Part shown: in pieces, positions 1 through 9,131 of the stretch | How positions within the stretch are numbered: the stretch's first letter is position 1 | How the letters are laid out: the number at the start of each line of letters is the position of its first letter | DNA from: JBEEPE01 sp041191265 | GTDB taxonomy: Bacteria > Verrucomicrobiota > Verrucomicrobiia > Chthoniobacterales > Chthoniobacteraceae | Length of the DNA: 29,837 nt | NCBI GenBank assembly: GCA_041191265.1 | Contig: JBEEPE010000024.1 | Location: forward strand, 1-29,837 | Direction: 5' to 3' | Notes under the pieces: model-generated | Databases searched by the model: none | The model's input: the letters and a program-made list of their open reading frames with translations, nothing else | Told to the model about the DNA's origin: nothing | Position numbers and translations under genes: made by a program

Positions 1-151
1 TTTGCCGACAACTCTCACAGTCACACCCCTCAACCGGTTCGCTCCAGCGCGCATCGTCGGTCGTGGAAGCCCCGCCGACAGACAAAATGCATATCAAAAA
101 GAAACCCACCAAAATTCCCCAAAAAATCGCTGGATTCTCAAAATCAGACAT
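1..151 (-). CDS. Partial small membrane or exported protein, sixth gene of the MoxR operon
   Basis: An open frame begins at ATG 151 on the minus strand and runs off the left edge after 50 codons. A strong Shine-Dalgarno-like AGGGGGA lies 4 nt upstream. The N-terminus is short and polar (MSDFENPAIFW), followed by one hydrophobic segment at about residues 9-27 that could be a signal anchor or signal peptide, then an acidic stretch with closely spaced cysteines (CDCESC) near residues 43-48. It starts 14 nt after the stop of the upstream vWA/amidotransferase-like gene, so it is probably co-transcribed with it. I do not recognise the family; only the N-terminus is visible. GTG 154 is an alternative start. 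Confidence 0.6.
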   Translation of the reverse strand, partial: MSDFENPAIFWGILVGFFLICILSVGGASTTDDARWSEPVEGCDCESCRQ

Positions 152-165
152 CACATCCCCCTAAT

Positions 166-2421
166 TCAAAGTAGTTTCCATTGTTTTCGCATCGTCCATT
201 CACCCGATAGGGCGCCAACCGCAATCAGCAAAAGCATCCACCCAAAATCAAATGGACGACGGCTCGGTTCAGGGTCCCGCAACTCACTCATTCGCAGGTT
301 GATTAAACGCTCAAAATCTTCCAACCCCCGAACTGACTCTCCCCGCAACGCAACACCCCGAGTCACTCTCGCCCAACGCTCGAGCGTGGCCATGTCTCGC
401 GCTGTTTGCCGCAACTCCTCGGGAGCCTCGGAAACACTGAACTCTTTCCAACCCAAGTCAGCCCCACCAGCGTCCTTCACTCGGATGACATAACGCCCCC
501 CCCGATCAACGCCCATCGTGACAGACGCCTGCGCGGTGCCATCCAACTTAACTTGCCCGATGGGCCGAAGCTTTTCCGTCCCCACCAAACCAACCATCAC
601 ACTTGCAGTCATCGGCTTGTCGGCAGACGCCATCGTCGAATCCACCAACTCGACTCCAAGATGAATTCTGCCCGGGGCCGAATCCAATCCATCGGGAAAA
701 AGAATTCGCACCGGATATGGATCCATCGCAGCAGCATAGCGAATTAACTTCCGCCAAAAACTGTCATACAACGAGCGGTCATCCAAAGACCCCATTCGCA
801 ATCGCCACAAACCCTCACCGTTAATCGCGATCACACGCCCATTTCCCACTCGCTGCTCAATCAGAAACGGGCGCTCAGGGACCACTCCGCCCTCCGCATC
901 TAGGCCACGCACATTCGCTAGAATCTGAGCGCCAGCCTTTAACTCGATATCATGCAAAACGTTCTGCAGAACTAAGCCACGCGGAAGAACGCCTCCCGAA
1001 ACACCTCCGAGCACTTCACTGCCCAAGCTCCCGCGATCAAACATCTGCCGCCCAGATGCGCTGAACGGAATGTCCCGCGCAACCCACTTTCCCTCACCGC
1101 GCCCCGACTTGCTCGACACAGGCAAAAGCCCTTGAAGCACTGGGAACTGCCGCAACGATTCACTTAACCCACTTAATCCAAGAATAATAACCCCCCCGCC
1201 CCGATGCATCACAAACTCCGAAAGGGCCTGCGCCTGCTGCGCGTCCATCATTCGACTCACCATCGAGCAAAGAACAACGACCCGACATTTCCCGTATTGT
1301 TCCACCGCGCTGGGCAGTCGCATCGGAAGAAATGCCTCCGAGTCAGAAGCATACCGAAAATAGTAGCCGTCACGCGTGCGCGTCACCCCCGCAAAACGGA
1401 TCAAACTATCCTGCCCAACCCCAGCCTGAACAAACTTGTAGTCCCACCCCAGATTCCCCTGAACAAAAAGAACATCCAGCTTTGGTGCCCCCTTCACATC
1501 AACTCGAAACTGCCGAGGCGAATCCAATACGCGCTCCGGCGCTGCCTCATCTTTCTCAATCTTTACCTCATACCGGTACGTGCCCTCAGGCATCGCAGGA
1601 CACCGCATCACAAATCCCTCTGCCCGAGAAAGGGTTTTCCGCCCCACCTCCGATCCCTCCCGAGTGAGCACCACATCGAACGGACGAACTTCCGACGACT
1701 TGGAAACGTCAATCCGCAACGCCACATCAAACGGATGATCCGGCATTGCAACCTCCGGCGCAGATACATCGGCAATGCAAATCGACGGCAAAGACTCATC
1801 GCGCCCAAACCCAATCCCAACGAATGGAACCCGCTCCGAAACCATTCGCGATAACACTCCAGACTCCCCCTCATTCCGCGTCAAAACTCCGTCGGTCAAC
1901 GCAATCACCGCCAATGGAGGGACAGACCCCGCTTCAAACGCCCCAGTCACCGACGTTGCAAGGTCCGTAACATCCCCGCGGGCTTCGACAGACGTCGGAA
2001 CCGAGTCCCTCTCCGAGTATCCGTTTGAGAAAGTTCCAAATGACACGGGCACTTGCAGTTGTCCGAGCGCAGGGAGCACAACCTCATTCAGTGTCCGAAT
2101 CGCTGCCCCTATCGGCGCCGCCCCGCCCTCAGAGACACCCATGCTCTGACTCTCGTCCAACATCACCACAACCCGTCGAGGGTCGCCCTCGGACACCGGT
2201 CTTGGCTTCCGCGTTTCATGAACGGGTTTCCCACTGAGAAACACCAAAACCATCGCTGCGACCACCCGTAACCCCACCAGAACAAGACTACGCTTCACCG
2301 GCATTCCAGCCCTCACCTGAAAAACATGAACCATAGTCAAGACCAGTAAAACCACGGCGGTCCCCCAGTTCAGAACCGCGGGCGCCTCGAAAACGAGCGC
2401 ATGATGCAAATCGTTACTCAT
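166..2421 (-). CDS. vWA and glutamine-amidotransferase-like membrane protein (751 aa)
   Basis: Two N-terminal membrane helices (about residues 16-36 and 44-64) are followed by a vWA-like domain. Its MIDAS metal motif looks intact: D89-x-S91-x-S93, a threonine near T152, and T176-D177-G178. After a beta-rich stretch, residues about 314-430 resemble the class I glutamine-amidotransferase-like fold seen in large membrane proteins of MoxR operons, including a hydrophobic strand with C385 and the helix-GGG-strand element at 400-414. A C-terminal helix (about 728-745) would anchor the protein. Established: such proteins accompany MoxR/DUF58/BatA genes in Planctomycetes and Verrucomicrobia, with unknown biochemical role. 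The start ATG 2421 overlaps the preceding stop as ATGA, indicating translational coupling. Amidotransferase catalysis is doubtful because I see no convincing Cys-His-Glu triad. Confidence 0.85.
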   Translation of the reverse strand: MSNDLHHALVFEAPAVLNWGTAVVLLVLTMVHVFQVRAGMPVKRSLVLVGLRVVAAMVLVFLSGKPVHETRKPRPVSEGDPRRVVVMLDESQSMGVSEGGAAPIGAAIRTLNEVVLPALGQLQVPVSFGTFSNGYSERDSVPTSVEARGDVTDLATSVTGAFEAGSVPPLAVIALTDGVLTRNEGESGVLSRMVSERVPFVGIGFGRDESLPSICIADVSAPEVAMPDHPFDVALRIDVSKSSEVRPFDVVLTREGSEVGRKTLSRAEGFVMRCPAMPEGTYRYEVKIEKDEAAPERVLDSPRQFRVDVKGAPKLDVLFVQGNLGWDYKFVQAGVGQDSLIRFAGVTRTRDGYYFRYASDSEAFLPMRLPSAVEQYGKCRVVVLCSMVSRMMDAQQAQALSEFVMHRGGGVIILGLSGLSESLRQFPVLQGLLPVSSKSGRGEGKWVARDIPFSASGRQMFDRGSLGSEVLGGVSGGVLPRGLVLQNVLHDIELKAGAQILANVRGLDAEGGVVPERPFLIEQRVGNGRVIAINGEGLWRLRMGSLDDRSLYDSFWRKLIRYAAAMDPYPVRILFPDGLDSAPGRIHLGVELVDSTMASADKPMTASVMVGLVGTEKLRPIGQVKLDGTAQASVTMGVDRGGRYVIRVKDAGGADLGWKEFSVSEAPEELRQTARDMATLERWARVTRGVALRGESVRGLEDFERLINLRMSELRDPEPSRRPFDFGWMLLLIAVGALSGEWTMRKQWKLL

Positions 2422-4913
2422 TCCGTTGCGAGCTTCCGAAAATACCTCTCAACACGGGACCTAAAGCTCAGCGGCACCCGATCCACTTCGGCCGCTTCAT
2501 CCTCACCCGCCTTCTTAACCTTCACCGCCGCGCTAATCTCCACCTGGTTTCGATCGACGTTCCCCTCGGTCGTGCTCCGGTCCACCACTCGTGAAGCACC
2601 CAAGCCCGGCTGCAATGTCGTACCCGGCGATGTGCCTTGATTGTCTTCATCACGGTTCGTGGTCTTCTCGGGCGAAACGTTCAATGCACTCTCCTTCATC
2701 AACGACTCCAGTTGCTGAGGCGATAATTCGCGGCCAGCCTCAATCCGCTTCGCAATGCTCTCCGAAACCCGTCTCGCGGATTCTGCGATATCCCTCTCAT
2801 GGAAGGGCACCGCACTGCGCCCTGGCAGTTTTGGCATCTTTTCCAACTCGCGACGATCTTGCTCCGGTAGCATGGCGCGGAGCGCGGAGGCCTTCTCTGA
2901 TCCCCCGCTCTGCTCGAGGATTTCCAAGAAGCGATCAACCTCGTGAAGCGCATCCTCCAGACGCTCTTTCCGCAACTCTTGGTTACGCCGAAACACCTGA
3001 TCCCTCGCTCTCTGATTGTTCGTTCGCGCCGAGTTTATTGCATCCTGCAGTTCCCGCTCCTGCACTGTTTGCCATCCGCTCGTCCGCTCGCTCGAACTCG
3101 CTGCGCTCGGCTTCGAAGGCGGACTCAATAACTCCTGTTCAGGGCGGTTGAGATATTCGTTCACCGCCGCGCGAGCATCCTCTTCCGGATGCCGAATCGT
3201 ACTCCGCCGTCCCAACTCGCCATCGCGTTCGGTCCCCGCTCCACCTCCTCCAACCGCCTGCCGCCCAGAACGGTCCATATCCCGCTTGCCAACCACTCCG
3301 CTCCCACCAGTCCCACCGCGCTGACCCCCGCTCTCGCCCTTAACTTCCCCCGCACGCCGGCTTTCTGCTTCCGACGAAGCTACGCTTGAAGCTCGATCAT
3401 CCGACCTGTTGGCCGATCCGCTCGACTCTGGGCCTCGGTTGCGATTCGTTTGACCAGCCCCGCTTTGCTCCGTGCTTCTTTCCGACGCCAACTTTTGATC
3501 CCCCCCCGATCCACGCGATGCAGACTGCCGCTCAGCGTCACTCTTCATCGTTTCCATCAATTCCTTACGCGCTGCCGTCAGGCTCTGTAGCGCCTCTTTC
3601 TGCCAATGAGCAGCCTCTTCAAGGTTTCCGGTTGAGATAGCAGAGCTCCCATTCGCGGCCTGCCCCATTGCATCCGCAGCGCACTTACCCGCTTTAGATC
3701 CATTGGGACAGGATTTTCCAACTCGCTCTGTGGCCTCGAGTTGCTTGAGGCTTGCCTCCTTTAACCGTTCCTTCCGCTTGACCTCTTGCTCCCGAGACTC
3801 GTCTTTATTTTCGGCGGTTTCCGTCGGCTTGTTTCCGCCCGCCTCCGGACGCTTTGCATCCCTCATTTGTTTCTCCTCGAGAGCTTTTTGCAACTCCGCC
3901 GCTAAACACGCCTGCTCACGAATCACCGCAGAAAGATCGTCCAACGCCCTCAAGTCCCGATTGTTTGCTCCCTTCCTCAACCGCTCACGGTCCTCAGCAA
4001 AAGGACATATCTCAATGACGTGCACCTTACTGCGAACCCAGACATCCTTCCCCGTTACCTGAATCCGAGCGTCCACCTCGAAAGCCAGCACATCTAGGAG
4101 ATCGAGCCCATAATCTTCAGGAAAAATCGTAAAGCTCACATCCCCCTCCCGTTGAGACATCGACCACTCCAAACGTTTCGGTGCGAGCGGCTTTCCATTT
4201 TTCCAGAAACTCGCCCGCACCTCCGCCACCTCGCCCTTTGCCCGAACAGTAGCCATCACATCTGCAGTTTCATACAGGCTCATCGAGAGCTTCTCGTCGG
4301 GTTTGATGATGCGAACCTCTCCCGCCGTCCCCTGAGCAACACGCTCCTTCACTAGGTCACTCGCCTTCAGGAGTTTAGGCCCCTTCACAATCTGCACTTG
4401 ATCGAGCTGCTTCATCAACCGCCAAATCGCGTTCCTTGTCCCCGGAAACAGCAAACTCCCAGGAATCAGAAACACGCACGCGATCAGCAGCGGCAGCAGC
4501 ACTTGTTCTCCCATTGCCCCGCGCCGCATCGTCTTCACTTTCGGCGCAACCTGCATCGCAATCGCGTCATAAATCCTTCTTTGGTCGGGGTCTAACGTCA
4601 TCCCTTCCAAATGTGCCAATGTCGCAAAGCGATCCTCAAACTCTGGGTTCAATCGCTCCAACTGCCCCGCGAAATCCATCCGAAGACGCTCCTTGAACGC
4701 CCGATAACTGCGAAAGACGAATACCCCAACCGCTGCAACGCACACACCCGCGACAACAGCCTGCAACGTAAAATCATCCAGCTTGGCCTCAATGAATCCC
4801 ACCAGCACCATCCCACCAGCCATACCGAGCGCAGAATGCCCTATAAACCGGAGGTTCTTTGTCCAAAAAAGACGCTCCTGAACATCTTGGCAGATGATTC
4901 GAACAATTTTCAC
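2418..4913 (-). CDS. DUF4175-like membrane protein with long charged coiled-coil region (831 aa)
   Basis: Three predicted membrane helices lie at about residues 24-41, 51-68 and 138-157, in the layout of DUF4175/TIGR02302-type proteins. A beta-rich exposed domain of about 150 residues follows (roughly 180-310). Then comes a long charged region with coiled-coil character (about 330-440), a Ser/Gly/Arg-rich low-complexity stretch (about 470-620), and another charged helical segment. The start is GTG 4913: a perfect AGGAGG sits 5 nt upstream, and the GTGA overlaps the stop of the BatA-like gene by 4 nt. The 3' end overlaps the next gene by ATGA. Position between BatA and the vWA/amidotransferase-like gene suggests a scaffold in one membrane complex; this is inference. 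The family assignment rests on architecture and context, not on a diagnostic motif. Confidence 0.75.
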   Translation of the reverse strand: MKIVRIICQDVQERLFWTKNLRFIGHSALGMAGGMVLVGFIEAKLDDFTLQAVVAGVCVAAVGVFVFRSYRAFKERLRMDFAGQLERLNPEFEDRFATLAHLEGMTLDPDQRRIYDAIAMQVAPKVKTMRRGAMGEQVLLPLLIACVFLIPGSLLFPGTRNAIWRLMKQLDQVQIVKGPKLLKASDLVKERVAQGTAGEVRIIKPDEKLSMSLYETADVMATVRAKGEVAEVRASFWKNGKPLAPKRLEWSMSQREGDVSFTIFPEDYGLDLLDVLAFEVDARIQVTGKDVWVRSKVHVIEICPFAEDRERLRKGANNRDLRALDDLSAVIREQACLAAELQKALEEKQMRDAKRPEAGGNKPTETAENKDESREQEVKRKERLKEASLKQLEATERVGKSCPNGSKAGKCAADAMGQAANGSSAISTGNLEEAAHWQKEALQSLTAARKELMETMKSDAERQSASRGSGGDQKLASERSTEQSGAGQTNRNRGPESSGSANRSDDRASSVASSEAESRRAGEVKGESGGQRGGTGGSGVVGKRDMDRSGRQAVGGGGAGTERDGELGRRSTIRHPEEDARAAVNEYLNRPEQELLSPPSKPSAASSSERTSGWQTVQERELQDAINSARTNNQRARDQVFRRNQELRKERLEDALHEVDRFLEILEQSGGSEKASALRAMLPEQDRRELEKMPKLPGRSAVPFHERDIAESARRVSESIAKRIEAGRELSPQQLESLMKESALNVSPEKTTNRDEDNQGTSPGTTLQPGLGASRVVDRSTTEGNVDRNQVEISAAVKVKKAGEDEAAEVDRVPLSFRSRVERYFRKLATE

Positions 4914-6958
4914 CGGACCCTCCTGCGCAATGCATGAACTAACGGTTCAATAACAAGACATCCCGCAGCGATGAGCAGCAGGAGTCTTCCAAACGACTGA
5001 CGCAAAATGGCGTCACGATCCAGCATCGGTTGTAAATCGCGCACCCCACTCACCGGCGCTGATTTCAAGTCCATCCAACCATCCGGAACTCCTAGTTTTC
5101 CCGAAACCGAGAGGTCCGACTCCAACTCATCGCTTTTCACACAAATCCAACCAAAGGTGTCCTGACTCACCCGCTCCTGAATCCGGAACACCCCCGTCTT
5201 CATCGGTGCACGCACCACCATCCCACGGTCTGAGTTCTCCACCGGAAGATCCACATTTTCACCAACCAACCGATACTCCGCTCCACGCACGGCGCGATGA
5301 CTCGCCATCATTAACTCCTCCCCCGGCTTCGCTGTCAGAACTTCGTCAAACGACTGTTTCACTGCGGACAAACACGCATCGAGAAACGGAATAAAACTCA
5401 CGCGCGTCGGCCAATCAGAGTCTCCCATCTCAAACCCGGTCCCGACGACCATCAATCTGCCGCGCGCAACAGGAACCTCCATCACCACCGGATCGCCTGA
5501 AACGGTATGAAGACAAGTCTGCGCCGAGGGAACGTCAAAAACGTTCAATCGAGAAAAGCCAATCTCGCTCAACCGGTTGTACTCACCCGCACGAAGCGCC
5601 TTCGCAACCGCATGCCGCCCAGTCACCAATCCGAGCGTCGTCGCCCCTGCGATTTTCCGTCGTCCCCGAACCTCAACGCCAAGCCCCATCATCGCGCGAA
5701 CCGCTCCAGATCCATCTCCGCCCGAAAACAAAAGAACACCTCGTCCCCCGTTCAAATAGGCGGACACCTGTGCCAACTTCGTCACATCCACCAATTCCCG
5801 CTCGTCCACCACAAGGACATCACCCGCCACCGAACTAACCCCTGGGACATCCCCCGTTGTCTTTGGATCAATGACTTTCCAATAACCCTTCAAGACCTCT
5901 TTGGAAAACGCGGTCCGCAGAAATTTTGAAGGTGTGACGATTTCAACCGCAGCCTCGCGCACCGGGGCAAGTACCGCCCACGCCACGCTATCGCCAGGAA
6001 GTGCATCGCGATTCCCTATTACCCGAACTTGGGCGACGAAGGGGCGAGCCGGATCGACCTCACAGCTTAGTTTTGCAGCACCGGTTAGCGTGGAGACGCC
6101 CAACGTCACCGCCTCTTCCGCTACCACCTCGCCTTCCAACACCAACTGCACCCGCACCGACTCTTCCGCTGATGTTGCCTCGGCACGAGAATCTCCAATG
6201 TAACGCCGAACACCCACGTCAACCCGCACCCTCGCACGCTCTCCCAAGTTTACCCGATCAATCGAGCCGACCGTAACCGCGAGATTATCCCTGAAGTTCA
6301 TCGAGGTCGGCACCACCACAGCAGACGTTGCCTTCAAAAAACCAGTCGCATTTCCATCTGTGATCCACTGGTTCGCTTGATGATCCGTGTAAAACCGCAC
6401 CTGCCGCTCACATGCTCCCCCATTTTCCAAAAGCGATGCCGCCTGCATGAATGCAGCCAAACAGTTTCCGCGACCCGCAGAAGGCTCCAACCCCCGTACC
6501 ACCCCAGCGAGAGTCCCTCGATCGGAATCGAAGTCTGCCAATAACTCCGGGTGATTTGTCAGTTGAATCACAGCCACACGAATCTCAGGACCAAATCCTT
6601 CAATCTCCGACGCCATGCGGTCCCTCGCCCGGGCGAATCCGTCGTGCGCTGAATGACTAAAGGTATTGTCCAAAATGCAAACCACTCGCGAAGGAATCAC
6701 CCCACTGCGGTCTTCTCTCCGATACGGCCATGCAAGACTCAGCACCGTCAAACCCAACGCCAAGATTCTCAAAGCCAACCCTAACCAGTCCTCAATCCTT
6801 CTCGATGCCGGTACCGTAACATTCGAGACCTCTAAAAAACGTGTCGTCGGAAGCAGACACGCGTCCGCCTGATCGCTCCTGCGTAAATGCAACCAAACCG
6901 GAATCGCAAGACACGTCCCTGCCGCGAGAAACGCCGGATTGAGAAATATCATATCCAT
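4910..6958 (-). CDS. BatA-type membrane protein with degenerate vWA domain (682 aa)
   Basis: The N-terminus shows the BatA (TIGR02226) double membrane segment: NPAFLAAG...WLHLRR (about residues 7-26) and a second helix at about 58-77. A vWA-like fold follows (about 91-210), but its MIDAS is weakened: D97-x-T99-x-S101 instead of DxSxS, a GRGN loop where a threonine is expected, and T191-D192-H193 instead of TDG. A second alpha/beta region around 365-430 with a NGGRGVLLFSGG strand resembles the amidotransferase-like domain of the operon partner. A C-terminal helix precedes an Arg-rich tail. ATG 6958 was chosen, 7 nt after the DUF58 stop; an upstream in-frame ATG at 6982 would overlap DUF58 and adds residues unlike BatA. 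Probably a membrane partner of MoxR and DUF58; exact role unknown. Confidence 0.85.
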   Translation of the reverse strand: MDMIFLNPAFLAAGTCLAIPVWLHLRRSDQADACLLPTTRFLEVSNVTVPASRRIEDWLGLALRILALGLTVLSLAWPYRREDRSGVIPSRVVCILDNTFSHSAHDGFARARDRMASEIEGFGPEIRVAVIQLTNHPELLADFDSDRGTLAGVVRGLEPSAGRGNCLAAFMQAASLLENGGACERQVRFYTDHQANQWITDGNATGFLKATSAVVVPTSMNFRDNLAVTVGSIDRVNLGERARVRVDVGVRRYIGDSRAEATSAEESVRVQLVLEGEVVAEEAVTLGVSTLTGAAKLSCEVDPARPFVAQVRVIGNRDALPGDSVAWAVLAPVREAAVEIVTPSKFLRTAFSKEVLKGYWKVIDPKTTGDVPGVSSVAGDVLVVDERELVDVTKLAQVSAYLNGGRGVLLFSGGDGSGAVRAMMGLGVEVRGRRKIAGATTLGLVTGRHAVAKALRAGEYNRLSEIGFSRLNVFDVPSAQTCLHTVSGDPVVMEVPVARGRLMVVGTGFEMGDSDWPTRVSFIPFLDACLSAVKQSFDEVLTAKPGEELMMASHRAVRGAEYRLVGENVDLPVENSDRGMVVRAPMKTGVFRIQERVSQDTFGWICVKSDELESDLSVSGKLGVPDGWMDLKSAPVSGVRDLQPMLDRDAILRQSFGRLLLLIAAGCLVIEPLVHALRRRVR

Positions 6959-6965
6959 TCGAGCG

Positions 6966-7892
6966 TCATCGATGTTTCTCACGCTCAGCTAGAAACGTCG
7001 CGAGAACTTCCCAAGGGTTCTCATCCGTTCGCATCGTCATCAATGGCAACTCCATCGCTTCGAATGCCTTTCGCTGCGCCCCCATGAACGCGCGAAACCG
7101 TTCTAGGTATCCCTCCCGCGCTAACTCGCCAACGGTCAACCGTTCCAACCCACTTTCCGGATCACGAAAGCGACTCGGTCCAGAGAAGGGAAAATCCACT
7201 TCGTCAGGATCCAACACCTGCAGCAACAAGCACTCATGCCCCTGATGACGCAACTGCTTCAACAAAAACTCGATTGTCTCCGCTGGTTCCAAGAAGTCTG
7301 AGATCAAGACCAACATGCTCCGGCGAGCAATCAACCGCTTCGCATGCTCAAGCAGGTGTGACAGGCATTCCGTGCCTCGCGCCTGCAACCGTTGCAAATG
7401 TCCAAGCATCAATCCGAAATGAGCCCGGCCTTGGCTCGGACGCACAAACTCAGGAACCGAATCCACCTGATCCAACGAAATTGCCCCAACCCCGTCATTC
7501 TGCCGGAGCACAATCCAGCTAATCGCCGCCGCTATCAGACTGGCTGCCTCCAACTTGGAAGCCCACGCCGCACGCCCCCGATACCCCATCGACGCGCTCG
7601 TGTCGCAGACCAGATAAAGACGCAAATTGGTCTCGTGCGTGTACCGCCGAATACTTAACCGATCGCTCCGGGCAAAGAGACGCCAATCAAGATGACGTAA
7701 ATCATCCCCAGCCTGATAGTCGCGATAGTCGCTAAACTCCGAACTGAACCCGTAAAAGGGGCTCCGATGAATCCCCGATAGAAATCCCTCACCCACATAC
7801 CTCGCCTTCAATCCGAACGAGCCAAGCCCAGATAACCACGCAGGATTAAAATCCTGTCGCAGCGAACGAAACTCAAAACGCGTCTCGGACAT
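6966..7892 (-). CDS. DUF58 domain protein (308 aa)
   Basis: The DUF58 signature is clear at residues 48-75: GFSSEFSDYRDYQAGDD followed by RHLDW and the FARSD element. A vWA-like core follows with an intact D97-x-S99-x-S101-M motif and a conserved ISDF strand further on. No membrane segment or signal peptide is visible, so the protein is probably cytoplasmic, as expected for the soluble partner of MoxR ATPases. Length matches the family (about 300 residues). It starts 9 nt after the moxR stop and ends 7 nt before the BatA-like start. DUF58-MoxR pairs are widespread; a chaperone or metal-insertion type role is the usual proposal, and no substrate is evident here. Confidence 0.95.
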   Translation of the reverse strand: MSETRFEFRSLRQDFNPAWLSGLGSFGLKARYVGEGFLSGIHRSPFYGFSSEFSDYRDYQAGDDLRHLDWRLFARSDRLSIRRYTHETNLRLYLVCDTSASMGYRGRAAWASKLEAASLIAAAISWIVLRQNDGVGAISLDQVDSVPEFVRPSQGRAHFGLMLGHLQRLQARGTECLSHLLEHAKRLIARRSMLVLISDFLEPAETIEFLLKQLRHQGHECLLLQVLDPDEVDFPFSGPSRFRDPESGLERLTVGELAREGYLERFRAFMGAQRKAFEAMELPLMTMRTDENPWEVLATFLAEREKHR

Positions 7893-7901
7893 ACCCGCAA
7901 C

Positions 7902-8927
7902 CTATCGAGAAAGTCCGTCAACCAACTTTCGGACAATTTCCTCCGTCGCAACTCCCTCCGCATCCGCCTGAAACGACCGTACCAATCGGTGCCGAAGAAT
8001 CGGGACTGCCAACGACGCAACATCCTCACACGAAACATTGAACCGACCCTCACACGCAGCCCTCGCCCGGCCCGCCAAAATTAAGTTGAGACTCGCGCGA
8101 GGACTCGCCCCCCATCGAATCCAGCGCTTGATGTAATCCGGACTTTCCGTCGAATCTGGCCGTGTCGCACGCACTAAACGAACCGCGTAACTCACCACGT
8201 TCGGCGCCGCCGGAATTTTCGCGACCGCGTCTCGAAACTTCATGATTTCCTCACACGTCACCACTGGGTTGATCAGACTCAGCGGTGCAAATGAGTGCTG
8301 AGACACCACTTGGTTCTCTTCCTCCAACGAAGGGTATCCCACCCTCAACTCAAAAAGAAACCGGTCCAACTGCGCCTCCGGTAATGGGTACGTTCCCTCC
8401 TGTTCCAAAGGGTTTTGTGTCGCAAATACCGTGAACGCTCCCGGAAGCGGATGAATCTTTCCCGCCACCGTCACCGTCTTCTCTTGCATCGCCTCAAGCA
8501 ACGCCGCCTGCGTCTTCGGTGGCGTCCGATTGATTTCGTCCGCTAACAACACTTCCGTAAAAACTGGACCCTGCTTGAAGACAAAACTGCGCCGCCCCGA
8601 CTGCGCATCCTCCTGAATAATCTCCGTCCCAGTAATATCACCCGGCATCAGATCAGGCGTGAACTGAACGCGCGCAAACGACATCTGAACCGCACGAGAA
8701 ACCGCGTTTACCATGAGCGTCTTGGCAACCCCAGGCATCCCCACCAGCAAACAATGTCCGCGCGCCAAAAACGCGTAGAACATCTGGTCCAAAATCTCGC
8801 GCTGTCCGATTAAAACCTTCCCAACCTCATCCATCAGCTTCTTCCGAACCTCCGGCAACCCCGACAACACCGTCACCGCATCGGCACTGACCGCAGCTCC
8901 GGAACCCTGATTAAAATCACTCGTCAT
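7902..8927 (-). CDS. MoxR-family AAA+ ATPase
   Basis: A 341-residue AAA+ protein of the MoxR family. Walker A is GMPGVAKT (residues 63-70), Walker B is VLLADEIN (126-133), sensor 1 lies in the ATQNPLEQEGTYPLPEAQLD block (169-188), and a sensor 2-like GASPRASLNL occurs near the C-terminal lid. Family role: ATP-driven remodelling or maturation of partner proteins, typically vWA proteins encoded next door, exactly as here. It is the first gene of the minus-strand operon. ATG 8927 was chosen because the upstream in-frame extension to 9005 does not look like MoxR. No strong Shine-Dalgarno precedes it. The promoter should lie in the divergent region 8928-9131. Confidence 0.96.
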   Translation of the reverse strand: MTSDFNQGSGAAVSADAVTVLSGLPEVRKKLMDEVGKVLIGQREILDQMFYAFLARGHCLLVGMPGVAKTLMVNAVSRAVQMSFARVQFTPDLMPGDITGTEIIQEDAQSGRRSFVFKQGPVFTEVLLADEINRTPPKTQAALLEAMQEKTVTVAGKIHPLPGAFTVFATQNPLEQEGTYPLPEAQLDRFLFELRVGYPSLEEENQVVSQHSFAPLSLINPVVTCEEIMKFRDAVAKIPAAPNVVSYAVRLVRATRPDSTESPDYIKRWIRWGASPRASLNLILAGRARAACEGRFNVSCEDVASLAVPILRHRLVRSFQADAEGVATEEIVRKLVDGLSR

Positions 8928-9131
8928 AAACCATTTTTCACGTTCGACCGAAAAAGCACTAACCACCTCACTATCAAAACAATTGCCTAGCAATGAGAAT
9001 GCCATCCAATAATGCGCTGGCCCTTAACATCTGCGACTCCTTACGCTACCTGCCCGCACGCCATGCAACGCCAAACGATTTCGATCAAAGGTCTGGTTCA
9101 TGACGGAAATGCGCGCTCATGCCGTTCGCTC
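8928..9131. promoter_or_regulatory. Divergent intergenic region between moxR-like gene and DUF4159-like gene
   Basis: About 204 nt separate the two divergent starts and must hold both promoters. I see no strong -35/-10 pair on either strand. A small perfect inverted repeat, ATTGC-CTA-GCAAT, lies at 8982-8994. If the DUF4159-like gene starts upstream at 9012 the region is shorter. Assignment as a regulatory region is by position only. Confidence 0.35.

Noticed and set aside
2..493. 163-residue plus-strand ORF at the left edge
   Set aside because: It lies antisense to the vWA/amidotransferase-like gene and the left partial gene, has compositional features of a shadow frame, and matches no family.
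8928..9005. 26-residue N-terminal extension of the MoxR protein
   Set aside because: The extra residues do not resemble MoxR N-termini, and the ATG at 8927 gives a normal length.
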